A stretch of 64,000 nucleotides of DNA from Oscillospiraceae bacterium (GTDB lineage: Bacteria > Bacillota > Clostridia > Oscillospirales > UBA644), in assembly GCA_015067305.1 (NCBI GenBank), contig SVMT01000004.1:50370-114369 (forward strand), in the 5' to 3' direction. Shown here piece by piece: positions 1 to 7,443 of the stretch. The notes beneath the pieces were generated by a model. That model did not search any database. It was not told the DNA's origin and worked only from the letters and a program-made list of their open reading frames with translations. The position numbers and the translations under genes were made by a program. Positions within the stretch are counted from its first letter, which is position 1. Each line of letters starts with the position of its first letter.

Positions 1-576
1 TTCAACGTAGGGTTCGAGCATTGTCCATGCTTCCAATGTGTCCTGACCACACTGAATATAGTTTGCAGGGTCAAAGATCGCTTTGATGCTGGGAATAGCC
101 TTTGCAATGTCGAGACATCTGGAAGCAATATCACCGTAGATGCCCTTTTCATTTTCGTGGCAAAGGAGAACACCACTGCCTTCGTTTACTTCAACGAATC
201 TGTTCATTCTGCGGAGAACTTCATCTCTTGCCGCATCCGAACCGTCATATCCGTAAAAACTGAAAAGTCTGATCTTGTTTGCGCCTGTGATCTGAGCTGT
301 TTCGATAACTCTTTTGAATTTGTCAAGATGGGGTTCAAAATCGTCTTTGAGGTCGATCTTTCCGATAGGGGAACCGATTGACCAAACTTTGAGACCTTCT
401 TTGTCAAGCATTTCCTTGACATTTTTCACCTGTTCTTTTGTGAGATCTGCAACGCCAATACCGTCAACACCTCTGAGTTCTGTGTAGAGGATACCGTTGG
501 CTTTCATTGCGTCTATCTGTTCTGTGAATACGGAGCTTGCTTCATCCGTAAATGCGGATAATTGAATTTTACTCAT
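1..576 (-). CDS. Sugar phosphate isomerase/epimerase (TIM barrel), 3' part missing
   Basis: The frame is open from an ATG at 576 to the window edge, giving 192 codons without a stop. The protein starts MSKIQLSAFTDEAS and has the features of the xylose-isomerase-like TIM-barrel superfamily: an early acidic FTDE motif, LCHENEKG near residue 147 and IFDPANY near residue 173, where acidic and His residues normally bind a metal. These enzymes isomerise or epimerise sugars or sugar acids in the cytoplasm. It lies 27 bp downstream of a fructuronate/mannonate-type SDR gene on the same strand, so a role in uronate breakdown is likely. It does not resemble mannonate dehydratase UxuA. The substrate is unknown. 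Confidence 0.8.
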   Translation of the reverse strand, partial: MSKIQLSAFTDEASSVFTEQIDAMKANGILYTELRGVDGIGVADLTKEQVKNVKEMLDKEGLKVWSIGSPIGKIDLKDDFEPHLDKFKRVIETAQITGANKIRLFSFYGYDGSDAARDEVLRRMNRFVEVNEGSGVLLCHENEKGIYGDIASRCLDIAKAIPSIKAIFDPANYIQCGQDTLEAWTMLEPYVE

Positions 577-603
577 TTTAATTTACCTCATTTATATTTT
601 AAA

Positions 604-1428
604 TTAAACACCTGAATAAGCGGAGAAACCACCATCAACAGGAACTACAACACCAGTTACAAAACCGGAAGCCTTGTCGTCTGTGAGCCATCTGAGTGTT
701 CCGAGAAGTTCTTCGGGTTCGCCGAATCTCTTCATAGGTGTAGCTGCAAGTATCTTGTTTGTTCTGGGGGTAGGCTGTCCGTCTTCTGTGAAGAGGAGAG
801 CTCTGTTCTGATTTGTTACAAAGAATCCGGGAGCGATAGCGTTTACGCGGATTCCTGTTTCTGCGAAGTGAACTGCCAGCCACTGTGTGAAGTTGGAAAC
901 TGCGGATTTAGCCGCGCTGTATGCAGGGATCTTTGTGAGAGGTCTGAATGCGTTCATTGAAGAAACATTGATGATACAGCAGCCTTCTCTTCCGATCATG
1001 TCAGCAGCGAAAACCTGTGTCGGAAGAAGAGTTCCGAGAATGTTAAGGTCAAAAACAAAGTTGAAACCCGATTTGTCAAGGTTGAAGAATGTGGAAATAT
1101 CAGTTGCAACATCGTCGCCATCCTGATATGTCTCATGTGCTGTTGTGCATTTGGGGCTGTTGCCGCCTGCGCCATTTATAAGGATATCGCATTTGCCCAG
1201 GTCTGCCACGATCTGCTCGTGAACAGCGATAAGGTTGTCCTTTTCAAGAACGTTTGTTTTGTAGGCTTTAGCTTCGCCGCCTGCATTTCTGATCTCAACT
1301 GCAACGGCTTCAGCCGCATCTCCGTTAAGGTCGAGGAGGGCTACTTTACAGCCATTTTTAGCCATTTCTTTTGCGAATGCGGAACATAGAACGCCGCCCG
1401 CACCTGTGATTACACATACTTTGCTCAT
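604..1428 (-). CDS. SDR family oxidoreductase, probable D-mannonate oxidoreductase (fructuronate reductase)
   Basis: A 274-residue classical short-chain dehydrogenase. It has an N-terminal Rossmann nucleotide-binding motif (TGAGGVLC, residues 8-15), the NINGAGG-type INGAGG stretch, and a catalytic Ser-Tyr-Lys set (NVSSMNAF, then YSAAKSA). The insertion after INGAGG and the C-terminus ending DGGFSAYSGV match the SDR-type UxuB/YjmF group, which interconverts D-fructuronate and D-mannonate with NAD(P)H. The longer open frame to 1539 is rejected because AAGGAAG lies just upstream of the ATG at 1428 and the Rossmann fold starts there. It appears to be the first gene of a minus-strand operon with the isomerase at 576, driven by the promoter at 1487-1515. 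Confidence 0.85.
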   Translation of the reverse strand: MSKVCVITGAGGVLCSAFAKEMAKNGCKVALLDLNGDAAEAVAVEIRNAGGEAKAYKTNVLEKDNLIAVHEQIVADLGKCDILINGAGGNSPKCTTAHETYQDGDDVATDISTFFNLDKSGFNFVFDLNILGTLLPTQVFAADMIGREGCCIINVSSMNAFRPLTKIPAYSAAKSAVSNFTQWLAVHFAETGIRVNAIAPGFFVTNQNRALLFTEDGQPTPRTNKILAATPMKRFGEPEELLGTLRWLTDDKASGFVTGVVVPVDGGFSAYSGV

Positions 1429-1486
1429 TGTATATTGCTTCCTTTCGGTAAAAGAATAAAATTTTCTATTTTTTACTGCTGAATAT

Positions 1487-1515
1487 ATTATATCACAGTA
1501 TTTGGAAAATTGCAA
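1487..1515 (-). promoter_or_regulatory. Sigma-A promoter of the SDR operon
   Basis: Reading on the minus strand: TTGCAA (1515-1510), 17-bp spacer, TATAAT (1492-1487) preceded by TGA as an extended -10. It drives the gene starting at 1428. Confidence 0.75.
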
Positions 1516-1533
1516 GTATTTTACGGAAATATC

Positions 1534-1562
1534 TTGCAAAAAAATTTATTTTGTGATACAAT
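1534..1562 (+). promoter_or_regulatory. Sigma-A promoter of the two-component operon
   Basis: TTGCAA (1534-1539), 17-bp spacer, TACAAT (1557-1562) with TGA before it. It is divergent from the promoter at 1487-1515 and shares the same -35 and the TGTGATA stretch into the -10. Confidence 0.75.
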
Positions 1563-1647
1563 AAATATATATTCACACAGTCTTCACATTCCATACATTG
1601 AATCTTCAAGGGGGTAAGTTACAATTATGACGGAAAGGACTGATCTT

Positions 1648-2316
1648 ATGTATAAAATTTTGATAGCTGATGATGAGACGAAGATACGTCAGCTTATACG
1701 TAAATATGCGGAGTTTGACGGGCATACGGTCGTTGAAGCTAAAAACGGTATGGATGCTATTGAAAAATGCAGGGAGGAAAACCCTGATATAGTCATACTT
1801 GATATAATGATGCCCGAAATAGACGGGTTTACTGCGGTGAAAGAGATTAAGAAAAAGAAAGATATCCCTATAATACTTCTTTCCGCCAGAGGCGAGGAAT
1901 ACGACAAGATTCACGGTTTTGAGTTGGGAATAGATGATTATGTCGTAAAACCCTTTTCTCCCCGTGAACTTATGATGCGTATAAATGCCGTTATGATGAG
2001 AGTTTCTAAACCGCAGGATGAACATGAAGTTTTTGACTATGAGGGACTTCATCTTGATTTTACTGCACGACGTGTATATGTTGATGGCATTGAGGTCGAA
2101 ATGTCTCCAAAGGAATATGAACTTCTGTTTTATATGGCAAAGAACAGGAATGTGGCTCTTTCACGTGAAAGGATAATAACCGATGTCTGGGGTTTTGATT
2201 TCTTCGGCGGAGACAGAACTCTTGATACTCACATAAAGCTTTTGCGCAGGGCTTTGGGACCGTACAGTACGGTTATAGGAACGCTCCGCGGTGTCGGATA
2301 CAGGTTTGAAGTATGA
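1648..2316 (+). CDS. OmpR/PhoB-family response regulator
   Basis: A 222-residue cytoplasmic transcription factor. It has a receiver domain (residues 1-115, acidic pair DD, phospho-acceptor Asp52 in ILDIMMPEIDG, Lys in VVKPFSP) and a C-terminal winged helix (ending GVGYRFEV). The ATG at 1648 is preferred because GGAAAGGA lies 8 bp upstream and MYKILIADDE is the usual family start. An in-frame ATG at 1627 would add seven residues. It overlaps the downstream kinase gene by 4 bp (ATGA), which indicates translational coupling and a cognate pair. The signal and targets cannot be read from the sequence. Confidence 0.93.
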   Translation: MYKILIADDETKIRQLIRKYAEFDGHTVVEAKNGMDAIEKCREENPDIVILDIMMPEIDGFTAVKEIKKKKDIPIILLSARGEEYDKIHGFELGIDDYVVKPFSPRELMMRINAVMMRVSKPQDEHEVFDYEGLHLDFTARRVYVDGIEVEMSPKEYELLFYMAKNRNVALSRERIITDVWGFDFFGGDRTLDTHIKLLRRALGPYSTVIGTLRGVGYRFEV

Positions 2317-3791
2317 TGAAAAAGAATTTTTTTGGCAGGATCAGCATCCGATGGAAAATTTTTGCATATCTGATTCTATTTAGTGCGGTTTTGCTGATAC
2401 TTTTGTGGCTTTTTCAAACTGTTTTTCTTGAAAACTTTTATAAATACATCAAACACGGAGAAGTCAGAAGTGCAATGGACAGTATCGTTGCAAATATAGA
2501 TAAAGATTTTAAAGCAGAAATCGATAAGGTATCGGAACGGTTTGATGTTTGCATTGAAGTATTGGATTACAACGGCGTTCCGATCTATTCCAACGATCCT
2601 CCGGACGAATGTATAATACACCGCCTTCCAAGGAATCAAAAGACAGATATTGTGAGGAAAACTTTGGCAAGCGGGGAACTTTCAGGTTATTATGATTTTG
2701 CAAATCTTATTGAAGATCCTTATTTTTCCCTTGATTTCCATAAACATCCAATGCCGTTTTTCTCTGAAAAAGAGGTCGTTCTTTACGGGCAGAGAGTTTC
2801 TGCCTCAGACGGAACTGTATATGTTGTTCTTGTGAATTCTATGCTGACGCCTGTAAGTGCAACGGTTGGAACTATCAGAATTCAGCTGCTTTTTGTATCT
2901 GTTTTCATGATCGCTTTTTCCGTTTTATTGGCTGTGATGATTTCCAAAAATGTCTCACGTCCAATTTTGAAGCTCAATGATTCTGCAAAAACTCTTGCAA
3001 AAGGGAAGTATGATGTCTCATTTGAAGGTGACGGATTTAAAGAGGTTTCGGAGCTTTCGGAGACTTTGAATTATGCGGCGGTGGAACTTTCAAAAGTTGA
3101 TGAGCTTCGCCGTGATCTTATTGCAAATATTTCTCATGATCTGAGAACCCCATTGACCCTTATAAAAGGATACAGCGAGGCAATGAGAGACCTTCCCGAT
3201 GAAAATAATGCTGAAAATGCGCAGATAATAATAGATGAAGCACAACGACTTTCGGAGCTTGTCAATGATGCTCTTGATCTTTCCAAATTTCAATCGGGAA
3301 CTCAGAGTCTTACAGTAACGGAATTTGATCTTTCGTTGCTTCTTAAAGATGTTGCGGAACGATTCGGAAAGCTTGTTTGCGTTGATGGGTATGAAGTTGT
3401 ATTGGAAAGTACAGTTTCAGTAAATGTTTGCGGTGATGAGATACTCATTTCCAGAGTAATATACAATCTTCTTATAAATGCCGTAAACTATACGGGTGGA
3501 GATAAGAAAGTTGTTGTTCGGCAGTATGTCGAAAACAAAAATGCCGTAGTCGAAGTCGTCGATAGCGGAAAAGGTATATCCCAGGAAGAACTTCCGTATA
3601 TTTGGGATAAATACTATAAGTCCGCAAAGGATAAGAGGTCTACCGTTGAGGGGACAGGACTCGGTCTTTCCATAGTCAGATCTATAATAGAGCTTCATAA
3701 GGGGAAATATGGAGTTCGTTCAGGTTCAGACTGTGGAAGTATCTTTTGGTTTTCTTTGCCTTTTTCAAATATGACACAAAATAACTCTTGA
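2313..3791 (+). CDS. Membrane sensor histidine kinase
   Basis: A 492-residue transmembrane kinase. The first membrane helix is at about 15-37, an extracytoplasmic sensor region follows at about 38-187, the second helix is at about 188-210, then a HAMP linker. The HisKA box has the phospho-His at residue 275 (ISHDLRTPL). The ATPase domain has an N box (NLLINAVNYT, about 385), G1 (DSGKGIS, about 417) and G2 (GTGLGLSIV, about 447). All catalytic boxes are intact. It should phosphorylate the regulator encoded just upstream. The extracytoplasmic domain has no family I recognise, so the ligand is unknown. The TGA stop is embedded in the TTGACA -35 box of the next gene. Confidence 0.93.
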   Translation: MMKKNFFGRISIRWKIFAYLILFSAVLLILLWLFQTVFLENFYKYIKHGEVRSAMDSIVANIDKDFKAEIDKVSERFDVCIEVLDYNGVPIYSNDPPDECIIHRLPRNQKTDIVRKTLASGELSGYYDFANLIEDPYFSLDFHKHPMPFFSEKEVVLYGQRVSASDGTVYVVLVNSMLTPVSATVGTIRIQLLFVSVFMIAFSVLLAVMISKNVSRPILKLNDSAKTLAKGKYDVSFEGDGFKEVSELSETLNYAAVELSKVDELRRDLIANISHDLRTPLTLIKGYSEAMRDLPDENNAENAQIIIDEAQRLSELVNDALDLSKFQSGTQSLTVTEFDLSLLLKDVAERFGKLVCVDGYEVVLESTVSVNVCGDEILISRVIYNLLINAVNYTGGDKKVVVRQYVENKNAVVEVVDSGKGISQEELPYIWDKYYKSAKDKRSTVEGTGLGLSIVRSIIELHKGKYGVRSGSDCGSIFWFSLPFSNMTQNNS

Positions 3792-3816
3792 CATTTTTCC
3801 TTATATGGTGTACAAT
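3788..3816 (+). promoter_or_regulatory. Sigma-A promoter of the mscS gene, overlapping the kinase stop codon
   Basis: TTGACA (3788-3793), 17-bp spacer, TACAAT (3811-3816). The -35 contains the kinase TGA stop (3789-3791), and the last T of the -10 is the first base of the hairpin at 3816-3845. Confidence 0.75.
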
Positions 3817-3855
3817 TATAGTGGTCTTAAAAAAGATCACTATAATTTTTATTTT
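3816..3855 (+). terminator. Intrinsic terminator after the kinase gene, overlapping a promoter
   Basis: Inverted repeat of 11 bp with one G-U pair (3816-3826 with 3835-3845), an A-rich 8-nt loop and a T-rich tail (3846-3855). Transcripts from the promoter at 3788 would start inside the left arm and so would not form the full hairpin. Confidence 0.65.
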
Positions 3856-3883
3856 ACGCTTAAATGCGAACGGAGGTAATCTT

Positions 3884-4690
3884 ATGTTTGAACAGATTCA
3901 ATCACTTCTCACCGAAGCAGGTCTTGACATGGTAATGAAAGTCCTTTTCGGTATCATCGTCCTCATTGTAGGATTCGTTATTGTTAAATGGGTAATGAAA
4001 CTCGTTTCAAAATCAAAGGCGTTGCAGAAAGCTGAACCCGGTATTGCTCATTTTACGACCAACATGATCTCATTTGCTTTGAAGATATTCGTTGTCTTTA
4101 CCGTTGCAATGATAATCGGCGTTCCTGCTGCTTCCATCGTTGCTCTCATCGGTTCTGCAGGTGTTGCTATTGGTCTTGCGCTCCAAGGATCACTCTCAAA
4201 TATTGCAGGCGGTATCATGCTTGTATTCTTCAAACCTTTTAAAGTCGGTGATTTTATCGACTCTGCCGACGGCGCTGCAGGAACAGTTACAGATATAAAT
4301 GTTTTCTACACAACAATAGAAACACCCGATAATAAAGTTCTTGTTGTTCCTAATGGTTCTCTTTCCAATAAACCCGTTATCAATTACTCCGAAAAAGAGA
4401 CACGTAGAGTGGACCTTTCTTTCGGCGTTGCTTATAACTCCGATCTTGACAAAGTTAAGGAAGTTATTCTCAGAGTAGCAAACTCTCACGAGAAAACTCT
4501 CAAAGAGCCAGCTCCTGTTGTTCTTGTTTCAGCTTATAAAGACAGTGCCATCGAGCTTACACTCAGATTCTGGTGTAATAATGCGGATTATTGGGCTTGT
4601 TACTTTGATGTGAACGAAAATATGAAGCAGGCATTTGATGCTGCAGGTATTGTTATTCCGTTCCCTCAGCTGGATGTACATAATGTTTAA
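3884..4690 (+). CDS. mscS: Small-conductance mechanosensitive channel, MscS family
   Basis: A 268-residue channel with three membrane helices and a cytoplasmic beta/alpha vestibule. The pore-lining third helix carries the characteristic Gly/Ala packing (GSAGVAIGLALQGSLSN), followed by the FKPFKVGDFI and VVPNGSL motifs of the MscS beta domain. The family releases solutes on osmotic downshock. The start at 3884 is chosen for CGGAGGTAA upstream and the normal MscS length. The open frame back to a TTG at 3788 runs through a promoter and terminator and is rejected. The 22-bp gap to the next gene suggests co-transcription with the acetyltransferase, transporter and lyase genes. Confidence 0.93.
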   Translation: MFEQIQSLLTEAGLDMVMKVLFGIIVLIVGFVIVKWVMKLVSKSKALQKAEPGIAHFTTNMISFALKIFVVFTVAMIIGVPAASIVALIGSAGVAIGLALQGSLSNIAGGIMLVFFKPFKVGDFIDSADGAAGTVTDINVFYTTIETPDNKVLVVPNGSLSNKPVINYSEKETRRVDLSFGVAYNSDLDKVKEVILRVANSHEKTLKEPAPVVLVSAYKDSAIELTLRFWCNNADYWACYFDVNENMKQAFDAAGIVIPFPQLDVHNV

Positions 4691-4712
4691 TTAAAATGAA
4701 GGTGCGTGTTGT

Positions 4713-5327
4713 ATGACTACATATGAAAAAATGAAAAGCGGAATGCTTTATTCATGCTCCGACGAAGCTCTTTCCGAATTACAGATGAAGTGTCTGGAGC
4801 TTTTGTATGATTACAACGCGACAAGACCTTCTCAGTTTGAAAAACGTACCGAAATGCTGAAAAATATGTTTGCTGAAATAGGTGAGGGTTGTTATATTGA
4901 ACCCCCTCTTCATGCAAATTGGGCGGGCAGACATGTTCATTTCGGAAAAGGAGTTTACGCAAACTTCAATCTCACATTAGTTGACGATACGGATATTTAT
5001 GTGGGTGACTGCACAATGTTCGGACCGAATGTTGTGGTAGCTACAGCAGGTCATCCGATTCTTCCCGAATTGAGAGAAAAGATTTATCAGTTCAATAAAC
5101 CTGTTCATATCGGCAGAAACTGTTGGATCGGTGCAGGTGCGGTAATTCTTCCCGGTGTAAGTATTGGGGATAATACTGTTATCGGAGCCGGAAGTGTTGT
5201 TACTAAAGATATTCCGGCAAATGTTGTGGCTGTCGGAAATCCTTGCAGGGTTCTCCGTGAAATAGGGGCGTATGACAGGGAATATTTTTATAAAAATGAA
5301 AAAATAGATCTTGAATTTTTGAAATGA
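4713..5327 (+). CDS. Sugar O-acetyltransferase (maltose/galactoside/NodL type)
   Basis: A 204-residue left-handed beta-helix acetyltransferase of the hexapeptide-repeat family, using acetyl-CoA to acetylate a sugar hydroxyl in the cytoplasm. It has the Maa N-terminal domain (about 1-55), hexapeptide turns from about 58 to 190, the catalytic His114 in TAGHPILPE, and the C-terminal VVAVGNPCRVLR loop. The length matches LacA/Maa proteins. AAGGTG precedes the start. It lies between mscS and a transporter/sialic-acid lyase pair, so an acetylated amino sugar or sialic acid is one possible substrate, but the family is promiscuous. Confidence 0.88.
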   Translation: MTTYEKMKSGMLYSCSDEALSELQMKCLELLYDYNATRPSQFEKRTEMLKNMFAEIGEGCYIEPPLHANWAGRHVHFGKGVYANFNLTLVDDTDIYVGDCTMFGPNVVVATAGHPILPELREKIYQFNKPVHIGRNCWIGAGAVILPGVSIGDNTVIGAGSVVTKDIPANVVAVGNPCRVLREIGAYDREYFYKNEKIDLEFLK

Positions 5328-5354
5328 ACCTAAAGTGGGATTGGAGATTAGATT

Positions 5355-6377
5355 ATGAAAAAAATATGGAATACTTCTGTTGAAATATTCCCCGGATTGG
5401 CTGTGTCATTGATAATTGCAGCTGTCGCCAAATTTATAGAGGGGCTTATGCCGATACATATCATTGGTTCTTCTGTTATAGCTTTGTTTATAGGTATGAT
5501 AATAAACAGTTTCTGGTGTCCGAAATGGCTGAAATCCGGATTAAAATTTACATCAAAAAAGATACTGAAGCTTGCAATTATCTTATTAGGTGCTTCTCTC
5601 AGTGTTGATGTAATTCTTTCTGTTGGTAAACTTTCTTTGGTTGTAATGTTTTTTACTCTGCTGACTTGTTTCGGTGGTGGGTATTTTATAGGAAAAGCAC
5701 TTGGTCTGAATTGGAAACTTTCGAACCTGATCTCTGCAGGTACAGGTATATGCGGCGGTTCTGCCATAGCAGCAATAGCTCCCGTTATTGATGCTGAAGA
5801 CAGAGATATTGCGTATGCAATGTCTGCTACTTTTCTTTTTGATATGGCAATGATAGTTCTTTTCCCTATAATGGGTAATTTACTCGGTCTTTCAGATATG
5901 GCTTATGGCCTTTGGGCCGGAACAGCTGTAAACGATACTTCAAGCGTTGTTGCTGCAGGATATGCATTCAGCGAAGGGGCGGGGGATTTTGCGACAATGG
6001 TAAAGCTGACAAGAACTTTATCAATTATCCCCACGGTTCTTGTTTTTGCGTTTATAAATCTTCGCATCAAAAAGAAAAAGAATTCTGATGCTGCCGGTAA
6101 GAAAATAAATGTTATGGGATTATTCCCTTGGTTTATTGTAGGCTTTCTGACACTTGCCGCAATCAACAGCTTTGGGTTTATTCCTGTGGAAATTTCTTCC
6201 TTAGCGAAAAGCGTAAGTAAATTTCTTATGGTAACAGCTCTTGCGGCTATCGGTTTGGGCACAAGTTTTAAGGATATGAAAAAATCAGGTATAAATCCTA
6301 TGATTCATGGATTCATCATTTCAGCTCTTGTTGTAGTAGTTGCAATTGGTGTTGAGTGGTGTATGGGACTTGTTTGA
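5355..6377 (+). CDS. YeiH-family (UPF0324) putative anion exporter
   Basis: A 340-residue integral membrane protein with about ten hydrophobic segments. It carries the family landmarks GTGICGGSAIAAIAPV (about residues 132-147) and AGTAVNDTSSVVAAG (about 195-209), where the family has its conserved polar core. Members are annotated as putative sulfate or sulfonate exporters, but the substrate is poorly established. GGAG lies upstream of the ATG. It is in a run with an O-acetyltransferase and an N-acetylneuraminate lyase, which raises the possibility of an organic acid substrate. No LysR-type regulator, its usual partner in proteobacteria, is present. Confidence 0.85.
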   Translation: MKKIWNTSVEIFPGLAVSLIIAAVAKFIEGLMPIHIIGSSVIALFIGMIINSFWCPKWLKSGLKFTSKKILKLAIILLGASLSVDVILSVGKLSLVVMFFTLLTCFGGGYFIGKALGLNWKLSNLISAGTGICGGSAIAAIAPVIDAEDRDIAYAMSATFLFDMAMIVLFPIMGNLLGLSDMAYGLWAGTAVNDTSSVVAAGYAFSEGAGDFATMVKLTRTLSIIPTVLVFAFINLRIKKKKNSDAAGKKINVMGLFPWFIVGFLTLAAINSFGFIPVEISSLAKSVSKFLMVTALAAIGLGTSFKDMKKSGINPMIHGFIISALVVVVAIGVEWCMGLV

Positions 6378-6410
6378 TATTGAGAAAATTAACAAAAGAG
6401 GTTTAATATA

Positions 6411-7304
6411 ATGGCTATTGATACAAAAAAATTCGGCGGTATTTTTACCGCGTTGCTTACACCGTTTGATTCAAATAACAAGATCAATGCTAAAGAACTT
6501 GAAAAACTTGTTAAGTTCAATCTTGATATGGGGGTTAAGGGCTTTTATGTTTGCGGCAGCACAGGTGAAGCCTTCCTTCTTTCCACTGATGAAAGAAAAT
6601 ATGTTATGGAAATAGTTAAGGACTGCGCTCCCGAAGCAACACTTATTGCTCACATCGGTTCTGTAAACGAAGCTGATGCGACAGAACTCGGCAAACATGC
6701 AAAAAGGCTTTCTTACGATCTTGTTTCTTCTGTTGCACCTTATTATTATAATTTCTCTTTCAATGAGATCAAAAATTATTATTACCGCCTTGCCGATGCT
6801 TCAGAACTTCAGATGCTTGTTTATCATATTCCAGCTTTTTCAGGCGTGAAAATGGGTATCAAAGAGATGAGCGAATTCCTCAGCGACGACAGATTTGCAG
6901 GCATTAAATATACCTCAAACGATTTCTTTACCATGGAACAGTGCAAGACTGCTTTCCCCGATAAGATCATATATAACGGTTACGATGAGATGTGTCTTGC
7001 AGGCCTTTCAATGGGCGCTGACGGCGCTATCGGCAGTACATACAACTTCATGGCAGATAAATTTGTCAAGATCTATAATCTTATGCAGAACGGTGAAATT
7101 GAAGCAGCAAAAGCTATTCAGAAAGAAGCAAACAAACTCATAACTGTTCTTATCAAAAATGGCGTTATGCAGAGTGAAAAAGAAGTTCTTAATCAGCTCG
7201 GTTTTGATTTCGGTATTTGCCGTAAACCTTTCGGTGAACTTACAGAAGAACAGAAGGATATGATTAAGAAAGAAATTATTCCTTACACCTCTAAAATAAA
7301 CTGA
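6411..7304 (+). CDS. nanA: N-acetylneuraminate lyase
   Basis: A 297-residue class I aldolase of the DapA/NanA TIM-barrel family, cleaving N-acetylneuraminate to ManNAc and pyruvate in the cytoplasm. The pyruvate-binding motif CGSTGEAF (48-55), Tyr138 in VYHIPAFSG and the Schiff-base Lys166 in GIKYTSN match sialic-acid lyase spacing rather than DapA. It is the last gene of the mscS-acetyltransferase-YeiH run and is followed by a strong bidirectional terminator. No nanE, nanK or sialidase gene is visible nearby, so the rest of the pathway must lie elsewhere if it is used. Confidence 0.88.
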   Translation: MAIDTKKFGGIFTALLTPFDSNNKINAKELEKLVKFNLDMGVKGFYVCGSTGEAFLLSTDERKYVMEIVKDCAPEATLIAHIGSVNEADATELGKHAKRLSYDLVSSVAPYYYNFSFNEIKNYYYRLADASELQMLVYHIPAFSGVKMGIKEMSEFLSDDRFAGIKYTSNDFFTMEQCKTAFPDKIIYNGYDEMCLAGLSMGADGAIGSTYNFMADKFVKIYNLMQNGEIEAAKAIQKEANKLITVLIKNGVMQSEKEVLNQLGFDFGICRKPFGELTEEQKDMIKKEIIPYTSKIN

Positions 7305-7321
7305 ACTAAAATATATATGTG

Positions 7322-7360
7322 AAAGACTTTTACTTTTCAGATGAAAAGTAAAAGTCTTTT
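7322..7360. terminator. Bidirectional terminator between convergent genes
   Basis: Perfect 17-bp stem (7322-7338 with 7343-7359) with a 4-nt AGAT loop. It sits between the nanA stop on the plus strand and the 7444 stop on the minus strand. Confidence 0.9.
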
Positions 7361-7443
7361 CTATATATGCTCTTAATTTGCTCGGTATGTTTTTTATACA
7401 AGATCCCTCAAGTTCTTTTATCTGAGTTTCGGAACCGTAGATT

